Assembly (NCBI GenBank): GCA_964036665.1
Contig: OZ038531.1
Coordinates: forward strand, 16,430,168-16,494,167
Direction: 5' to 3'
DNA: 64,000 nt
From: Gordius sp. MW1
Taxonomy: Eukaryota > Nematomorpha > Gordioida > Gordea > Gordiidae
The position numbers were made by a program, and so were the translations under genes. Shown here piece by piece: positions 11,818 through 22,345 of this stretch. Numbering within the stretch: position 1 is the stretch's first letter; every line of letters begins with the position of its first letter. The notes below the pieces were generated by a model. The model saw nothing but the letters and a program-made list of their open reading frames with translations. It ran no database searches and had not been told where the DNA came from.

Positions 11818-12240
11818 CTAAGTTAAGAACAAAGCGTAAATCAAAAGTGAGAAACGAATGTACCAAGCTTGAGCTATATCATTTCCAGCTAAAACAACAT
11901 CTTCATTTGGTAGAAGTCTGCGGGGAACGATTGTTGGTAGTTGTGACGTGACCCTTCTTAATTGATCGGCGTGTTTCCGCCACAGCCTTCCATCCACCTT
12001 TAATGAATATGACAATGGTCCCGTTCTTGGTGCAATGTAGCCCTCATGCTATTCCTGGCTCGATTCATTCCTCACCTATACCAGCAGCTTAGGAGGGAAT
12101 TCTCGTATAAAAAATCCCTTGTCGTGGGTTCCTTCAGCAACGTTGACTTTCTTTTCTAAGTTCGACTTAACCGAAGAGCGTGCCCAATCCCCAGCCGTTT
12201 CATGTGTCGTCCAAACATGAGCTTATGGGTGTTTGTAGTG
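11818..12240 (-). pseudogene. Ty3/gypsy pol C-terminal fragment (end of integrase)
   Basis: Minus-strand translation of about 12235-12180 gives HKLMFGRHMKRLG, like the integrase core end that precedes the pol C-terminal tail. 12015-11818 gives VDGRLWRKHADQLRRVT, matching the tail motif (DGR-x-W-x-R-H-x-DQLR) common in Ty3/gypsy pol proteins. The two parts are in different frames with stops between, so the gene is broken. No protease, RT or RNase H was seen nearby and no LTR could be paired. Confidence 0.65.
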
Positions 12241-12524
12241 AGAGTTATTCAAGGTTTGAATATACATATTTCTTATTGACACTTGAGTGCGGCGTTAGTT
12301 ATTAGAATATAGGATTCGCTATTTGAAAGACTAAAAGTACATCAACAAAATAGTATTATTAAATTGTTTTTAAATAGTGTCATAAATATAGATTTATAAT
12401 TAATCATTTAAATAGGTTATTAATTAAAATTTGTGGTATCAATTAGTTTCATAAATCGCACTTTAATTTGTCGATTAACTCTTACACACCGCAGTATTCT
12501 AACTCTCGCGTCGGATACCAAAAT
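12241..12524. other. Spacer, nothing recognised
   Basis: AT-rich sequence without ORF or evident repeat. Confidence 0.4.
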
Positions 12525-12684
12525 TTGATACGCGTTTGGGGGAATTCGATAAAAAAATTTAAGCGCCTTCGGGCCGGGTAGAGTTTGGGTAAAAATTTTT
12601 AGAATGCGTTAAGGTCGGGTTCAAATGAAAATTACAAAATATTTCGGGTCGAGTCGGGTTCGGGTGCAGTTCTCTAGCATAAGG
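12525..12684. repeat. hAT terminal fragment rich in cgggttcggg
   Basis: Dense cgggccggg / tcgggttcggg motifs. The minus strand begins tagagaactgcacccg at about 12676, a hAT-like end similar to that of 6328-7333. The neighbouring complete element inserted next to or into it; its left target duplication is 12677-12684. Confidence 0.55.
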
Positions 12685-13736
12685 TGGGGGTTTAAACCCG
12701 CCCAAAAATAAAATCGGGTTCGTGTTCGGGTTTGGCATAAATTTTGAAATTGGTTCGTGTTCGAGTTTAAGGAATTGGGTTCGGGTACAGGTTCGGGTTC
12801 AAGAAATTATATTATACTAATAATACATTTTTACCTTCAAAAAATTATTGAATAGTTAACTTAATTTTTAAATAGCACCTAATTAAATTCACATGCCAAT
12901 TATTTCATCTCATTGTGCATATGTATTTATTGAATTTTTAATGTTCTAATTTATTTTTGGACTTAAAAGCAATAAAAATATAATTAATAAAAGCCATACC
13001 ATATTATAAATTACACAAAAATATTTTTATTTAACGTATACTTCACATCATGTAATATAAATACAGTTGACACATAAATTATGTATATAATTTTGATATA
13101 TTATTTAATCTTACAAAAACATCTTCTAATATTTGATCAGTCATTTGTGATTGATAAGTTGATAGAATAAATTTTAACGAGGAAAAAGCTCTTTCCACGC
13201 TAACTTGGGTAGGTGGAATAGCTAATACAACCTGGGCTAACTTATAAATCTTGGATGTTCATGTTTATCTTTCTTTCGAATTCTAATATGTTCTCATCTC
13301 GTCCAATTCTATTTTGATCTAAGAACAATGTCAAGAGAGAACCTATACTTTTTCATGCACTTTTAACATTTCCCATATTAATAGGTTTACTTTGTTCTTT
13401 CATTCTTAAAAGCTTCTCAAGCTTATCCGTTTTACCAGGCAATGATAATTGTATTTTATCACTAGAATCATTACAGCCATTATTTAATACCTCCAACTTC
13501 CCCCCAATTTTTAGTAAATGTATTTTAGCTATGTGATCGTATGGTTTTCGTTACATTGTCATGATAGAGAAAACTGAGATATTCAATTCACAGTAACCCG
13601 AACCCGAACCCTTTTTTGTATTAATCGGGTTCGGGTTTTAGTGGTATTTTTAAAAATGGGTTTGGGTTTGGGTTAAGGTTCTGTAAAACATGGGGTTTTA
13701 CCCGGTTTGGGTTCAGGGGTTCGAGACAAACCCCTG
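12685..13736 (-). mobile_element. hAT element with transposase C-terminal remnant
   Basis: The ends tgggggttt (12685) and aaacccctg (ending 13736) are inverted. They are flanked by gcataagg (12677-12684) and gcataagc (13737-13744), an 8-bp duplication with one mismatch. Minus-strand translation of about 13265-13095 gives VVLAIPPTQVSVERAFSSLK followed by QSQMTDQILEDVFVRLN. This is the C-terminal dimerisation domain of hAT transposases, with the diagnostic SVERAFS motif. The catalytic core is missing or decayed, so this is an internally deleted copy. Both subterminal regions carry cccgaaccc / cgggttcggg clusters. Confidence 0.9.
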
Positions 13737-13744
13737 GCATAAGC

Positions 13745-13883
13745 TACACAGAAAGTCCACAAATATTTTAACATTAAGGCGAAATAATAATTTTATCTTT
13801 TACTGAAGAGTTAATATTCCAGCCAAATTAATTACTCACTTGGTAAAAATTCAAAATACGTTTCCCTATAAAAGGTAGTTAAA
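13745..13883. other. Short spacer before the outer Helitron
   Basis: No feature recognised. Confidence 0.3.
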
Positions 13884-14662
13884 TCAATATATATATAAAT
13901 GTAACTCCGTTTTCTTTGTTCTCTAATAACTCCTAATCGATTGCCACCAAATTTAGCCAGATCAATATCTTAACATCCTAGATGGTTTATATATACTTTT
14001 TATCAACCCGCGACAGCTGTAACCCTGTTTTTTGGTAGTGCTTACGGCCATCTAGCGGACAAGAGATACAACGTTTTTATACTTATTTATCGTTATGGTG
14101 CTACTTATTGCCTTAAAAAGCTTTTCCAGGATTGCTTTGTCGTTTGTGTCTTAATTTTTTACTCACCTACGCCCGTTTTCTTAACATTATATAAGCCAGT
14201 GTCAGATAAATATTCTCGATACCCTAAAACATCACCATTTTTTAAATAAAAATAACGCGGCTTTATCAAACGTCCTCACATTTCGTTATTTTATTCGTAT
14301 TTTTATGAAATTTGGTTATAAATATACAAGTACAAAAACATTACTTTAACGTTAAGATGATTATGCAGACAATGGTTAATCGACAAACTTAAAATACATT
14401 GCTATGTGCTATTTATTCCTAAAAGTAAAAAGTAATGCTTCGAGAGCACGAATATTTAATATGCCGCCAGCTATTCCATCAATACATCATAGATATGTAT
14501 GCCAAAATTGAATCAAAACGTTTGCTTTACATCCGTTTAAATCAGACCAAACTTCGCTCAGAAGAATATGTTTAATTGCGAGATGCAGCTCTTAAAGATA
14601 CTATTACAATTAACGTTAGAAACTAACCATTGTCCACATCAGATGCATGAATAGGCCCAAGA

Positions 14663-15186
14663 TTCTATTGCGTATGTTCCTAGCTACGGTCGTCCAGACC
14701 TATTCATTACATTTACATGCAATCCTGCTTGGCGCAATGCACATGAACCTTTATTTCATGGCCACTCACCAGTTGATAGGCATAACATCGCAGCACGTGT
14801 TTTCCCCAGAAACTTAAATCAATGATTAATCTCATTGTTAAGCATAAGGTCTTGGCTGTGCGTTGGTGGATGTACTCTGTGGAAGAGCAAAGAGAGGTTT
14901 ACTGCATGCCCATACACACACATATGGCTATTTAACTAGATCACCTCCAAACGAAATCGACGATGTAATATGTGCTAAATTACCTGATCTTAAACTAGAT
15001 AAGGATTTTTACAAAATTATTACGAAAAATATGGAACACGGCCTTTGCGGAACACTCAATCAAAAATCTCTATGCGTGATATATGGGAAAGGCTCAGCGA
15101 TATCCTCGAGGCTTGGTATGCAACACAATTAAGGGCAGTAATGGATATCATTTGTACAAAAGAAGATCAACAGGTAACATGGTACC
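14663..15186 (+). pseudogene. Helitron Rep (HUH endonuclease) domain, broken
   Basis: Translated segments are DSIAYVPSYGRPDLFITFTC and DRHNIAARVFPRNL (14673-14825), then a stop and frame change. After it come KRGLLHAHTHTYG and EIDDVICAKLPDL (14890-14995), HGLCGTL, and finally NGYHLYKRRSTG (about 15138-15173). In Helitron Rep proteins these occur in this order: the YGRPDLF region, the QKRGLPHAH motif carrying the H-x-H metal ligands (here HAH), the ID-x-x-x-C-A-x-x-P region, and the GY-x-L-Y-x-R-R stretch. The catalytic tyrosines would lie in the part displaced by the LTR insertion or downstream. At least two stops make it non-functional. Confidence 0.85.
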
Positions 15187-15191
15187 CATTC

Positions 15192-15460
15192 TTTTAAATA
15201 TCCTATTTATTATAAACCCGGAACATTATATATGAGGTATGCCATCAATCTTGTAGTTTATGATATTGGGTAGGAAAACAAATTAATAAAATAACATAAT
15301 GTGTTCATCTCTGATAATCCTCACTCATGTCTTCTACGTTAATATTCTTTCTTAGATTTCCTTTTTCCAAAGCTTGTCATCGTCCAGCCATCCAGTAATT
15401 AACATTCACATCTGGTGGCTAGTTCTCAACGCCCCCTCCCCAGCACTCATATATTCGACA
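15192..15460 (-). repeat. 3' LTR
   Basis: Aligns with 25068-25361 over its length, for example tttattataaacccgg and atcgtccagccatc, with scattered substitutions. It lacks a roughly 30-base segment (around 25196-25228) present in the other copy. The divergence shows the insertion is not recent. Confidence 0.85.
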
Positions 15461-16367
15461 CCTCCCTTTTTTACTCTTTTTTTCTGCTGACATCTATCGT
15501 ACCGTTATCCTTAGCGTTCCTTCACAATATTACAACCACTTCAACGTATCGATACATATAACTCATACGCGCTCAACCCTTTACATCGATGCCCTCTTTT
15601 CCAGGCACCCTCACAAATACATACATACAAATAATTGTGCGCGATATAAAAAGACTACATCAACACTAACAACCACTATAATTTTACACTCACACTTTCT
15701 GCTATAAAAATTGTCACACAACTGCGATATTTCACATTCGACGTTGCAAATCCTTAGCCGACTTACATCGATAACACACTACTGCTACACGAACGATGAG
15801 ATAGAAATATATAAACAATATGAGAATATAAATATAAAATACAAAATATGAGAATATAAATATAAAACTGAAATAATATAATCAATACATATATAAAACG
15901 GGTGAACTATAATGATAATAATCAGAAGATAATAATGATCCCTTGCAGGAGTGCCGCAATTAACTTAAAGTTTACCCTAATTAGCGCCATCTATAGGCGA
16001 TTTTAATTTTTGTAAGAGAAAACAAATATATATAAATACTACCCCCACACATATATAAAACTGGGGACTTACAACGGTATAATTACCTTTTCGCACAAAT
16101 ATAAAATCGAAATAGTACCCCTACATATATATAAAACTGGGAACTTACATCTGTATAATTAACTTTTCGTACGAAATTTGAGAATACACATATAACATCA
16201 AAATTGTACCTCACTTCACCTCTCTTTTACATATTTTTATATTTCATTTTTTTAACTATGGCTCTATGCCAAAATAGGTATAAGTAAGCATAACACAATA
16301 ATGTAATGAATGAGAGATAAATAGGAAAGAGTTGGGTAGTATAGAGTAAACTAGCGGTAAAGTCAAA
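15461..16367. other. LTR-element internal DNA, with inverted copy of the 22.44-kb segment
   Basis: 15948-16010 (caggagtgccgcaat, tagcgccatctat) is the reverse complement of 22440-22510. Between 16045 and 16160 there is a tandem duplication containing catatataaaactggg and acttac. No ORF of note. Confidence 0.6.
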
Positions 16368-16625
16368 CTAAAAATCAGATATAAGTAGGAGATAATATAC
16401 TATGAAAACATAAATAATTTCCCCCAACACTTTCTTTTTGTGAAAGTGAAAAAATATGTAACCTTTAGCATAAATTACAAAATGCCTGTCACCTTCTGGA
16501 CAGTCAACCTTCTTCCTATCCGTCCCTTTCCCTCTTATCCTCCTTTTAGTCTTCAGATTACTTGCTCTTGCTCTATTAGCACACCCAACCATTACCCTAC
16601 CGTCTATCTCTAATGTTTTTTGCAA
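16368..16625 (-). CDS. Unrecognised 85-codon ORF in the LTR element
   Basis: Minus-strand frame in the same direction as the LTR element and near its 3' end. The N-terminal half is basic (RARASNLKTKRRIRGKGTDR), which could suit a nucleic-acid-binding or matrix-like protein. No conserved domain is recognised and it may be a remnant. Function unknown. Confidence 0.25.
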   Translation of the reverse strand: MQKTLEIDGRVMVGCANRARASNLKTKRRIRGKGTDRKKVDCPEGDRHFVIYAKGYIFFHFHKKKVLGEIIYVFIVYYLLLISDF

Positions 16626-17217
16626 TATCCTTTATTAGTCCCACAACTGTCTTCATGCCGACCACCCTTTTCCATTTACAGGGTATACGACACTGTTGCA
16701 TAACGCCAGTTTTAGCTCGTTATGGCTGACTAGTTTTAATAGTTATTTTCCCCCTCCCCTTGCTAGTTGTATGACTCTTCAAATTTATTGTCACGCAGTC
16801 CTAATCCCCTTATCTTTATTATTGTTACCAGTGCGCTATACGGTGATCGCGTTTGTTTGTTATAATCCCTCTCCCCGATCGTGATGGTATTGTTTACATA
16901 TTTTAATCTCCTATCATTATTGTTTTATCACCGCGCTTGTGCGCTATCAATTATTTGTTTATCAATCCTACCACATACATCATTATTATTACAACTACTT
17001 AAACCGAATTGTAAAACGAATAGTGAGTAGAAATATTTTAGTCATAGTCGTAGTGATAATAAATTCTTGTGTTAATAAATTTTAGTGTTGATAAATTCCG
17101 GGGTCCTCCCTTTTCGGGGGAGGACCAGATCAAAATTATTTTAATACCAGTAAAGGGGTGTCCCACAGAATAAATAAAAAAATACAATTCCCAGGAATAG
17201 TAAAGACACATTACAGC

Positions 17218-17595
17218 CTACGGGACCCTGACCTTTCCTAATAACCCTAATATTGATTTGATTGTCTCCCCTAATTTTTTCCCCCTTACTGCCCTGCGGC
17301 AAGCAATACACAGACCACTAACCCTTTCCCACAACTGCCTCTTATTAAACGTCAGAAACTTCTTTTTCCCAGACCGCTTAACTGACCTCCTTACTATAAA
17401 TACGTACTTCACAAAATAGAAAACCCATATGTGACAGCACCTGCCCGCGCTACCAAAACTCCAATTCACAACTAAAGTAACCGCATTATAAAGAACACTA
17501 ATCAGATAAAAACTCACCCATAACACTTTAAGACTCAAACTTTTTACGGACCTTGCTACATGCGTTCCTAATTTATATGTATTCACTTCTCCCAA
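17218..17595 (-). CDS. Unrecognised 125-codon ORF in the LTR element
   Basis: Minus-strand frame starting MGEVNTYKLGTHVARS, with hydrophobic stretches (VLWVSFYLISVLYNAVTLVV, CCHIWVFYFVKYVFIV) followed by a basic region (RRSVKRSGKKKF) and an ILGLLGKVRV end. It lies in the same direction as the LTR element. The hydrophobic segments could be membrane spans, but no family is recognised. It may be an accessory ORF of the retroelement; function unknown. Confidence 0.3.
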   Translation of the reverse strand: MGEVNTYKLGTHVARSVKSLSLKVLWVSFYLISVLYNAVTLVVNWSFGSAGRCCHIWVFYFVKYVFIVRRSVKRSGKKKFLTFNKRQLWERVSGLCIACRRAVRGKKLGETIKSILGLLGKVRVP

Positions 17596-17875
17596 TCATG
17601 CCATATTGACGCAACTTCCGCTTCCCACAATATATATATATATATATCTTATATATAAAAATGAAACTATGTATGTATGTTTGTGTGTTTGTTTGATTGT
17701 GTTTGTTTGTATCTATGCCACCATCAAATTTGGAAAACTAACAGACCGATTTGGCTCAAAATTTCACAGTTTATTCCCCATACTCTGGAGCATGTTTTAA
17801 AATTTGTTTGAGCCAAATCGGTTTAGTAGTTTTTGAGGGGTCACGTTCTTTTGTTTTATACATTTTGGCACTTAA

Positions 17876-19413
17876 CCCCGCGTTCGTGATGACACGCGAA
17901 AATAACAAATGTATTAATTAAATAGAAGGCGTTCATAGTGAAATCGCAGACGATTATTTTCGCACGCGGCAAAAAGCGAACAAAATAAGATACAACTCAT
18001 TTTGTATTTTTCGCGCTATGGTGAAAAAATTGCAATTGCATAATTATGATCTGATCAATGATATTCGGGATATACCAATGATATATGACAAATTCCATAA
18101 TGAATATAAGGATATCAACAAAAAGAATGAAGAAATTGAGAAATTAGCCCAAAAATATTTGGTCTCAAGTAATAATATTACTTTTAATGTTTATTATAAT
18201 ACTTTAGGTGAAGATATAAAAGCAAGATGGAAGAATCTGAGAGACACATATATGAAAGAGTTGAATAAGGCCAAAAATCTTAAAAGTGGAAGTGGTTTGA
18301 CCACATCTTATTGGCCTTATTTTACTGTGATGGACTTTTTAATACCTACCTTAGAACCTAGGAGTCAATGGTCTAGTCTAGATGACTCAATAATGTTTGG
18401 AGAAGATATATCATTTAACCTAGATAGCATGTGTTCTGAGGCTTCAACTTCTTACAAGGAAAATAACAAGGAAAATGGTAAATTTATAAAGCTTATTTTA
18501 ATTAATATTCATATAGAACCTCCAACTCCAATTATTGAAAAGAAGAGAAAGAAAAGTGCAGAAAACAACTTTTTGGAGAAGCTTTTGGACCTTGAAGTCA
18601 AAAAGCAGAATAAACCAGCTGTCATAGCTGTACTTGAAGAAACACTGAACAAAAGATCTGACAAGGGCAGAGAAAAATTATCTAAAAAAATAATATTGGA
18701 ATGCTTAACCTTTATATCAGATGATGAATAAAAATTTTATTATATTTGTATCATATATATGTACAGAGTCAATAAAATAAATATATATAAAAAAGATGGA
18801 GATTTCAAATGTATGGGTTGAAAAGTGGAGGATATTGCATTACATGTTTTAATCAAAATATAATGTATAGTTGATATTCCTATCTTATGTGAATAGCTTA
18901 TTGATGGATAAGAACTTCTACAGGCCAAATATCTAAATTAAGATGTGTTAAAAAATTTAAAATGCTTACCTGATAGTTATCATCAATTTTTCTTCGGGTG
19001 AAATGGAAGATGCATAGTTTGTTCTCTGTGATTTTATCTTGGTAGTTATTTTTTCTAATATATAATAAAATGTTTCCTAAAAACTATAGAAAACTAATTC
19101 ATTATTATACCTTGCTCATCCTAAAATAATTGAAGAATTTCACTGGAGAGTTCAATAATTTAGGAAAAGTAGTGTGATATTCACTCTCTTTCATCCTATT
19201 TACATTGATCTTATTTACATTTCTTTTTTTCATAGCATAATATAAATATAAGTATTTTAACGTTAGGTGTGAAACCATGTTAAGTTATAAGCGAATCAAG
19301 CGAATTAAATCGCACGCATTATGAACAACGATCGCGTGCGAATTGCTTAAACAATTTCGCGAAAAAAATTCGCTTCGCTTTTTTTCGCTTCGCGTGTCAT
19401 CACGAACGCGGGG
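17876..19413 (+). mobile_element. PIF/Harbinger-type element carrying a MADF-domain gene
   Basis: A perfect 25-bp terminal inverted repeat (17876-17900 and 19389-19413; starts ccccgcgttcgtgatgac) is flanked by TAA on both sides (17873-17875, 19414-19416). The TAA duplication and short GC-rich ends fit PIF/Harbinger. Subterminal regions repeat cgaa/cgcgaaa and aattcgctt. The 1538-bp element holds one intact ORF (18018-18731) and no DDE transposase, so it would need one supplied in trans, or it is an internally deleted derivative. Confidence 0.88.
18018..18731 (+). CDS. MADF-domain DNA-binding protein of a PIF/Harbinger element
   Basis: Intact 237-codon ORF. Residues about 11-105 form a MADF (Myb/SANT-like) domain. 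It starts DLINDIRDIPMIYDKFHNEY, has the conserved tryptophan in KARWKNLRDTYMKELNKAK and continues with SYWPYFTVMDFLIP, the usual end of the domain. The C-terminal part is charged and lysine-rich (EKKRKKSAENNFLEK, then KRSDKGREKLSKKIILECL). PIF/Harbinger elements normally encode a DDE transposase plus a second Myb/SANT or MADF-like protein needed for DNA binding and nuclear import. This looks like that second protein alone. The start is the first Met of the frame, just before the domain. The open frame suggests recent insertion or selection. Confidence 0.85.
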   Translation: MVKKLQLHNYDLINDIRDIPMIYDKFHNEYKDINKKNEEIEKLAQKYLVSSNNITFNVYYNTLGEDIKARWKNLRDTYMKELNKAKNLKSGSGLTTSYWPYFTVMDFLIPTLEPRSQWSSLDDSIMFGEDISFNLDSMCSEASTSYKENNKENGKFIKLILINIHIEPPTPIIEKKRKKSAENNFLEKLLDLEVKKQNKPAVIAVLEETLNKRSDKGREKLSKKIILECLTFISDDE

Positions 19414-20538
19414 TAATAAAGACGTCCCTCAAAAACTACTAGACCGATTTGGCTCAAAATTTCACAGTTTATTCCCTATACTTCGGAGCATGTTTTAAGA
19501 TTTGTTCGAGCCAAATCGGTCCAGTAGTTTTCGAGGGTTTACGTTTTTTTGTTTTATACGTTGGTTTATACGTTTTTACACTTAATAAAGACGTCCCTCA
19601 AAAACTACTGGACCGATTTCGCTTAAAATTTCATACTTTATTCCCTATACTCCGGAGTATGTTTTAAAATTTGTTCAAGCCAAACGGTCCAGTAGTTTTT
19701 GAGGGGTTAATAAGTTTTAATATGCTCTTTACCAATTAATTACATATATGCTTTTGAAAAGGGATGGCGGGGGCATAAATGATTTATTTTCATCGTTTAT
19801 GTAAGTTTCATAAAATGTAAAAATAGACAAAATTTCTCCTGTTTATAAACTATGATAATCTAAATCCTCTAAATTATGTTTTTCCAGATCTTCCAATCGA
19901 AGGACGGTGGGGTGGAGAGGAGGGATGGCGGGCGCATAAAGGATTTATTTTCATCGTTTATGTAAGTTTTAAAAAATGTAAAAATAGACAAAATTTCTCC
20001 TGTTTATAAACTATGATAATCTAAATCCTCTAAATTATGTTTTTCCAGATCTTCCAATCGAAGGACGGTGGGGTGGAGAGGAGGGATGGCGGGCGCATAA
20101 AGGATTTATTTTCATCGTTTATGTAAGGGTGCGTCTTAATACGCGCTTTTGTAGCTAGCTTGAAAAAGCGAATGCATGTTAAAACATAGACGCGTCTTAA
20201 TACGAGCGTCACGTCATTTTTGTAGTTTTGCCGTATCAACTCAACCGCGATCAACAAGCTACAAGCTATTGAGTAAGCTATTACTGTGACCTAATATGTT
20301 TACATAGATAGACAAGATCAAGTAAAAACATTATTAAGAAGTGTGGAAAGGCACATGAAAAGCTCCACATGAATAATTGAATGGAATAAGCCTGGGGTTT
20401 GGTGGCCACATAATGCAACTTGGCTGGTAACTAGTATCAATTAAAATACTAACTTTAAAAGTGGATTATTGCAAATTAAATGGAAAACACTCTGAAGAAA
20501 ATAGACATAGAGACAGAGAAGCAAAGAATTCTTAGGAT

Positions 20539-20808
20539 TTGGAAAAGACATTCCTTGATTCTCTTCTTCAAGATTTTAAAGCCTTATCTGATCCCAATAA
20601 ATTTTTGTTAATAAATGTTTTACAAAACTTGTATTTTTACATGAATAAAGTATTTAAATTATTGGAATATGAACAAATATCTCATATCTCTCTAGCTTGT
20701 TGGGTTGAAAGATATTTTCAACTGTTAGGTATTGTTATTGTTAATCTCATAATCATATATAGGCAAAGCTTTATTATCAGTACATTTTATAGTGAACAAA
20801 TACCCTAA
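20539..20808 (+). CDS. BESS-motif exon (C-terminal part of a MADF/BESS protein)
   Basis: The frame gives EKTFLDSLLQDFKALSDPNK followed by FLLINVLQNLYF. This matches the BESS motif (F-x-x-S-L-L/P-x-x-x-L-x-x-x-x-K-x-x-x-x-x-x-L). A usable splice acceptor, aagaattcttag, lies directly upstream (ending about 20534), and the frame has no good ATG at its start, so I infer an exon of a spliced gene whose MADF part was deleted from this copy. The tail beyond about residue 45 (ERYFQLLGIVIVN) may be intronic read-through. Confidence 0.6.
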   Translation: MEKTFLDSLLQDFKALSDPNKFLLINVLQNLYFYMNKVFKLLEYEQISHISLACWVERYFQLLGIVIVNLIIIYRQSFIISTFYSEQIP

Positions 20809-21029
20809 ACTATCTTTTCAGCCTTTTTAAGCTTTGTTTTTATAGGAGTTTTAAGTATACTAAATCTTAAAAATTTCACACTTTAAGTCTGGTAGGCTAA
20901 TAAATTTTTGTTTAAACTAAATGTTCTACATTATTTGAAAACTAATTGATGTTTATGATTTATTTTAAATTAAATACTAATAAAATGGTATGTGTATTTT
21001 GAAGTATAAGCTTAATTATAGTTATTTAC

Positions 21030-21385
21030 TAAACTTGACAATCCTAAACATTAATAACAATATATTAAGTTGATATTGTAGACAATAAAATGTATATTTA
21101 TTTACTAAACTTGACAATCCTAAACATTAATACAATATATTAAGTTGATAATCTATTTTTTATTTTCTAAACTTGACAATCCTAAACATTAATCTAATAA
21201 ATTAAGTTGATAATGTATATTTATTACTTGACAATCTAAACATTAATAACAACATATTAAGTTGATAGTGTAGACAATAAAATGTACATTTATTTTCTAA
21301 ACTTGGCAATCCTAAACATTAATAACAATATATTAAGTTGATAATGTATATTTATTTTCTAAACTTGACAATCCTAAACATGTAA
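21030..21385. repeat. Tandem array, unit about 60-90 bp
   Basis: Six repeats of aaacttgacaatcctaaaca followed by ttaat(aa)caatatattaag and ttgataatgt, with unit length varying by internal deletion. It lies in the BESS-type PIF element. Confidence 0.88.
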
Positions 21386-21771
21386 AATGATTAATAAAGT
21401 AATTGTATCCATGAAACGTGAAGCGCGTATTTGGACAGAAAAAAAAATTGCGGGCTTGAAGTTGTAGCGCGTATTAAGACGTAGCCTAAGTTTTAAAAAA
21501 TGTAAAAATAGACAAAATTTCTCCTGTTTATAAACTATGATAATCTAAATCCTCTAAATTATGTTTTTATAGATCTTCTAATCGAAGGACGGTGGGGTGG
21601 AGAGGAGGGATGGCGGGCGCATAAAGGATTTATTTTCATCGTTCATGTAAGTTTTAAAAAATGTAAAAAGTAGAACATATAGATATTAATTGGTAGTTTT
21701 TTTCTTATTTAAATTTTTTATTTTTTTAATATTTTTAATAGGGCAAAACAACGTTTGCCGGGTCAGCTAGT

Positions 21772-21783
21772 CTAGTATATATA

Positions 21784-21850
<67 letters not shown>
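21772..21850. repeat. (TA)n microsatellite, Helitron target
   Basis: Pure at/ta repeat directly after the ctagt end of the inner Helitron; the matching left part is 17630-17646. The minus-strand ORF over it is a low-complexity artefact. Confidence 0.9.
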
Positions 21851-22084
21851 CTATGAAAAATTTAAACATTCTAAATATAACTACTAATACTGCATGAATT
21901 GAAGTTTTACTATACCGAATGAAAGAGCAAATAATATTTTTACAATACAATATAAAATTTAAACATTCTAAATATAATTAATAATACCCCATGCAATAAA
22001 GTTTAATAAACCGAATGAAAGAGCGAATAATTTTACCATACAAGGTGCCCCGTCTTACCCTATAACGGAGTACACCCTTGCTCT

Positions 22085-22339
22085 TTAATAGTTATGCTTG
22101 TGCACGCCTAGGACACTCCTAGCCCTATGCCCCTCCCCTCGACTTATAAAACATACCAGCTCTTGATTATTTCTCGGACAGGATTTCATTCCATGTCCTA
22201 ACTCGCCACATTTATAACATTTTAAACTATTGCTATTAACATGCTTCCGCCCCTCACACGTTGCAAATTTTTTTAAATCGGCCATAATAAAAGATACACA
22301 TATTATATATTGCAAAGAAACCCTAAACAAAAAAAACAA
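22085..22339 (-). pseudogene. Gag-like zinc-knuckle fragment of the LTR element
   Basis: The minus-strand frame contains CYKCGELGHGMKSCP, a canonical C-x2-C-x4-H-x4-C zinc knuckle. It is followed by a second, degenerate one (CFISRGEGHRARSVL), whose second and fourth metal-binding positions no longer fit. Two knuckles in a row are typical of the nucleocapsid region of gag. Orientation matches the LTR element and it lies on the primer-binding-site side, as gag should. The upstream gag portion is not recognisable; the RTE insertion at 22680 separates it from the 5' LTR. Confidence 0.65.
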
Positions 22340-22345
22340 TAAACA

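Larger units (their letters stand above)
20127..21486 (+). mobile_element. PIF/Harbinger-type element carrying a BESS-domain exon
   Basis: The ends gggtgcgtcttaatacgcgc (20127) and gcgcgtattaagacgtagcc (ending 21486) are inverted repeats with few mismatches. They are flanked by TAA (20124-20126 and 21487-21489). Removing the element restores an unbroken 161-bp Helitron minisatellite unit, which proves the borders. Inside are a short coding exon (20539-20808) and, at 21030-21385, a tandem array. No DDE transposase. Other copies or fragments: 1-415 (inverted) and 52080-52150. Confidence 0.9.
19761..21665. repeat. 161-bp minisatellite of the inner Helitron (4 units, third split)
   Basis: Units begin gggatggcggg at 19761, 19922, 20083 and 21607 and include cctgtttataaactatg and cgaaggacggtggggtgg. 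The spacing is exactly 161 bp between the first three. Unit three is cut by the 1360-bp PIF element (20127-21486), and its remainder continues at 21487. The fourth unit is partial. Confidence 0.9.
17647..21771 (+). mobile_element. Inner Helitron (non-coding), interrupted by two PIF/Harbinger elements
   Basis: It starts tcttatatataaaaatg in an (AT)n tract (A before, T first) and ends ggcaaa-acaacg-tttgcc (a 6-bp hairpin, 21742-21759), ggtcag, ctagt (21767-21771), followed by more AT repeat. Hairpin plus CTRRT end and AT target are Helitron hallmarks. Without the two insertions (17876-19413 and 20127-21486) the element is about 1.2 kb and has no ORF. The phrase accgatttggctcaaaattt and its inverse recur around 17740, 19442, 19510, 19610 and 19675, and a 161-bp minisatellite sits near the 3' end. 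Confidence 0.85.

Noticed and set aside
21735..21950. Minus-strand ORF over the (TA)n tract
   Set aside because: Tyr/Ile repeats translated from a microsatellite; not a gene.
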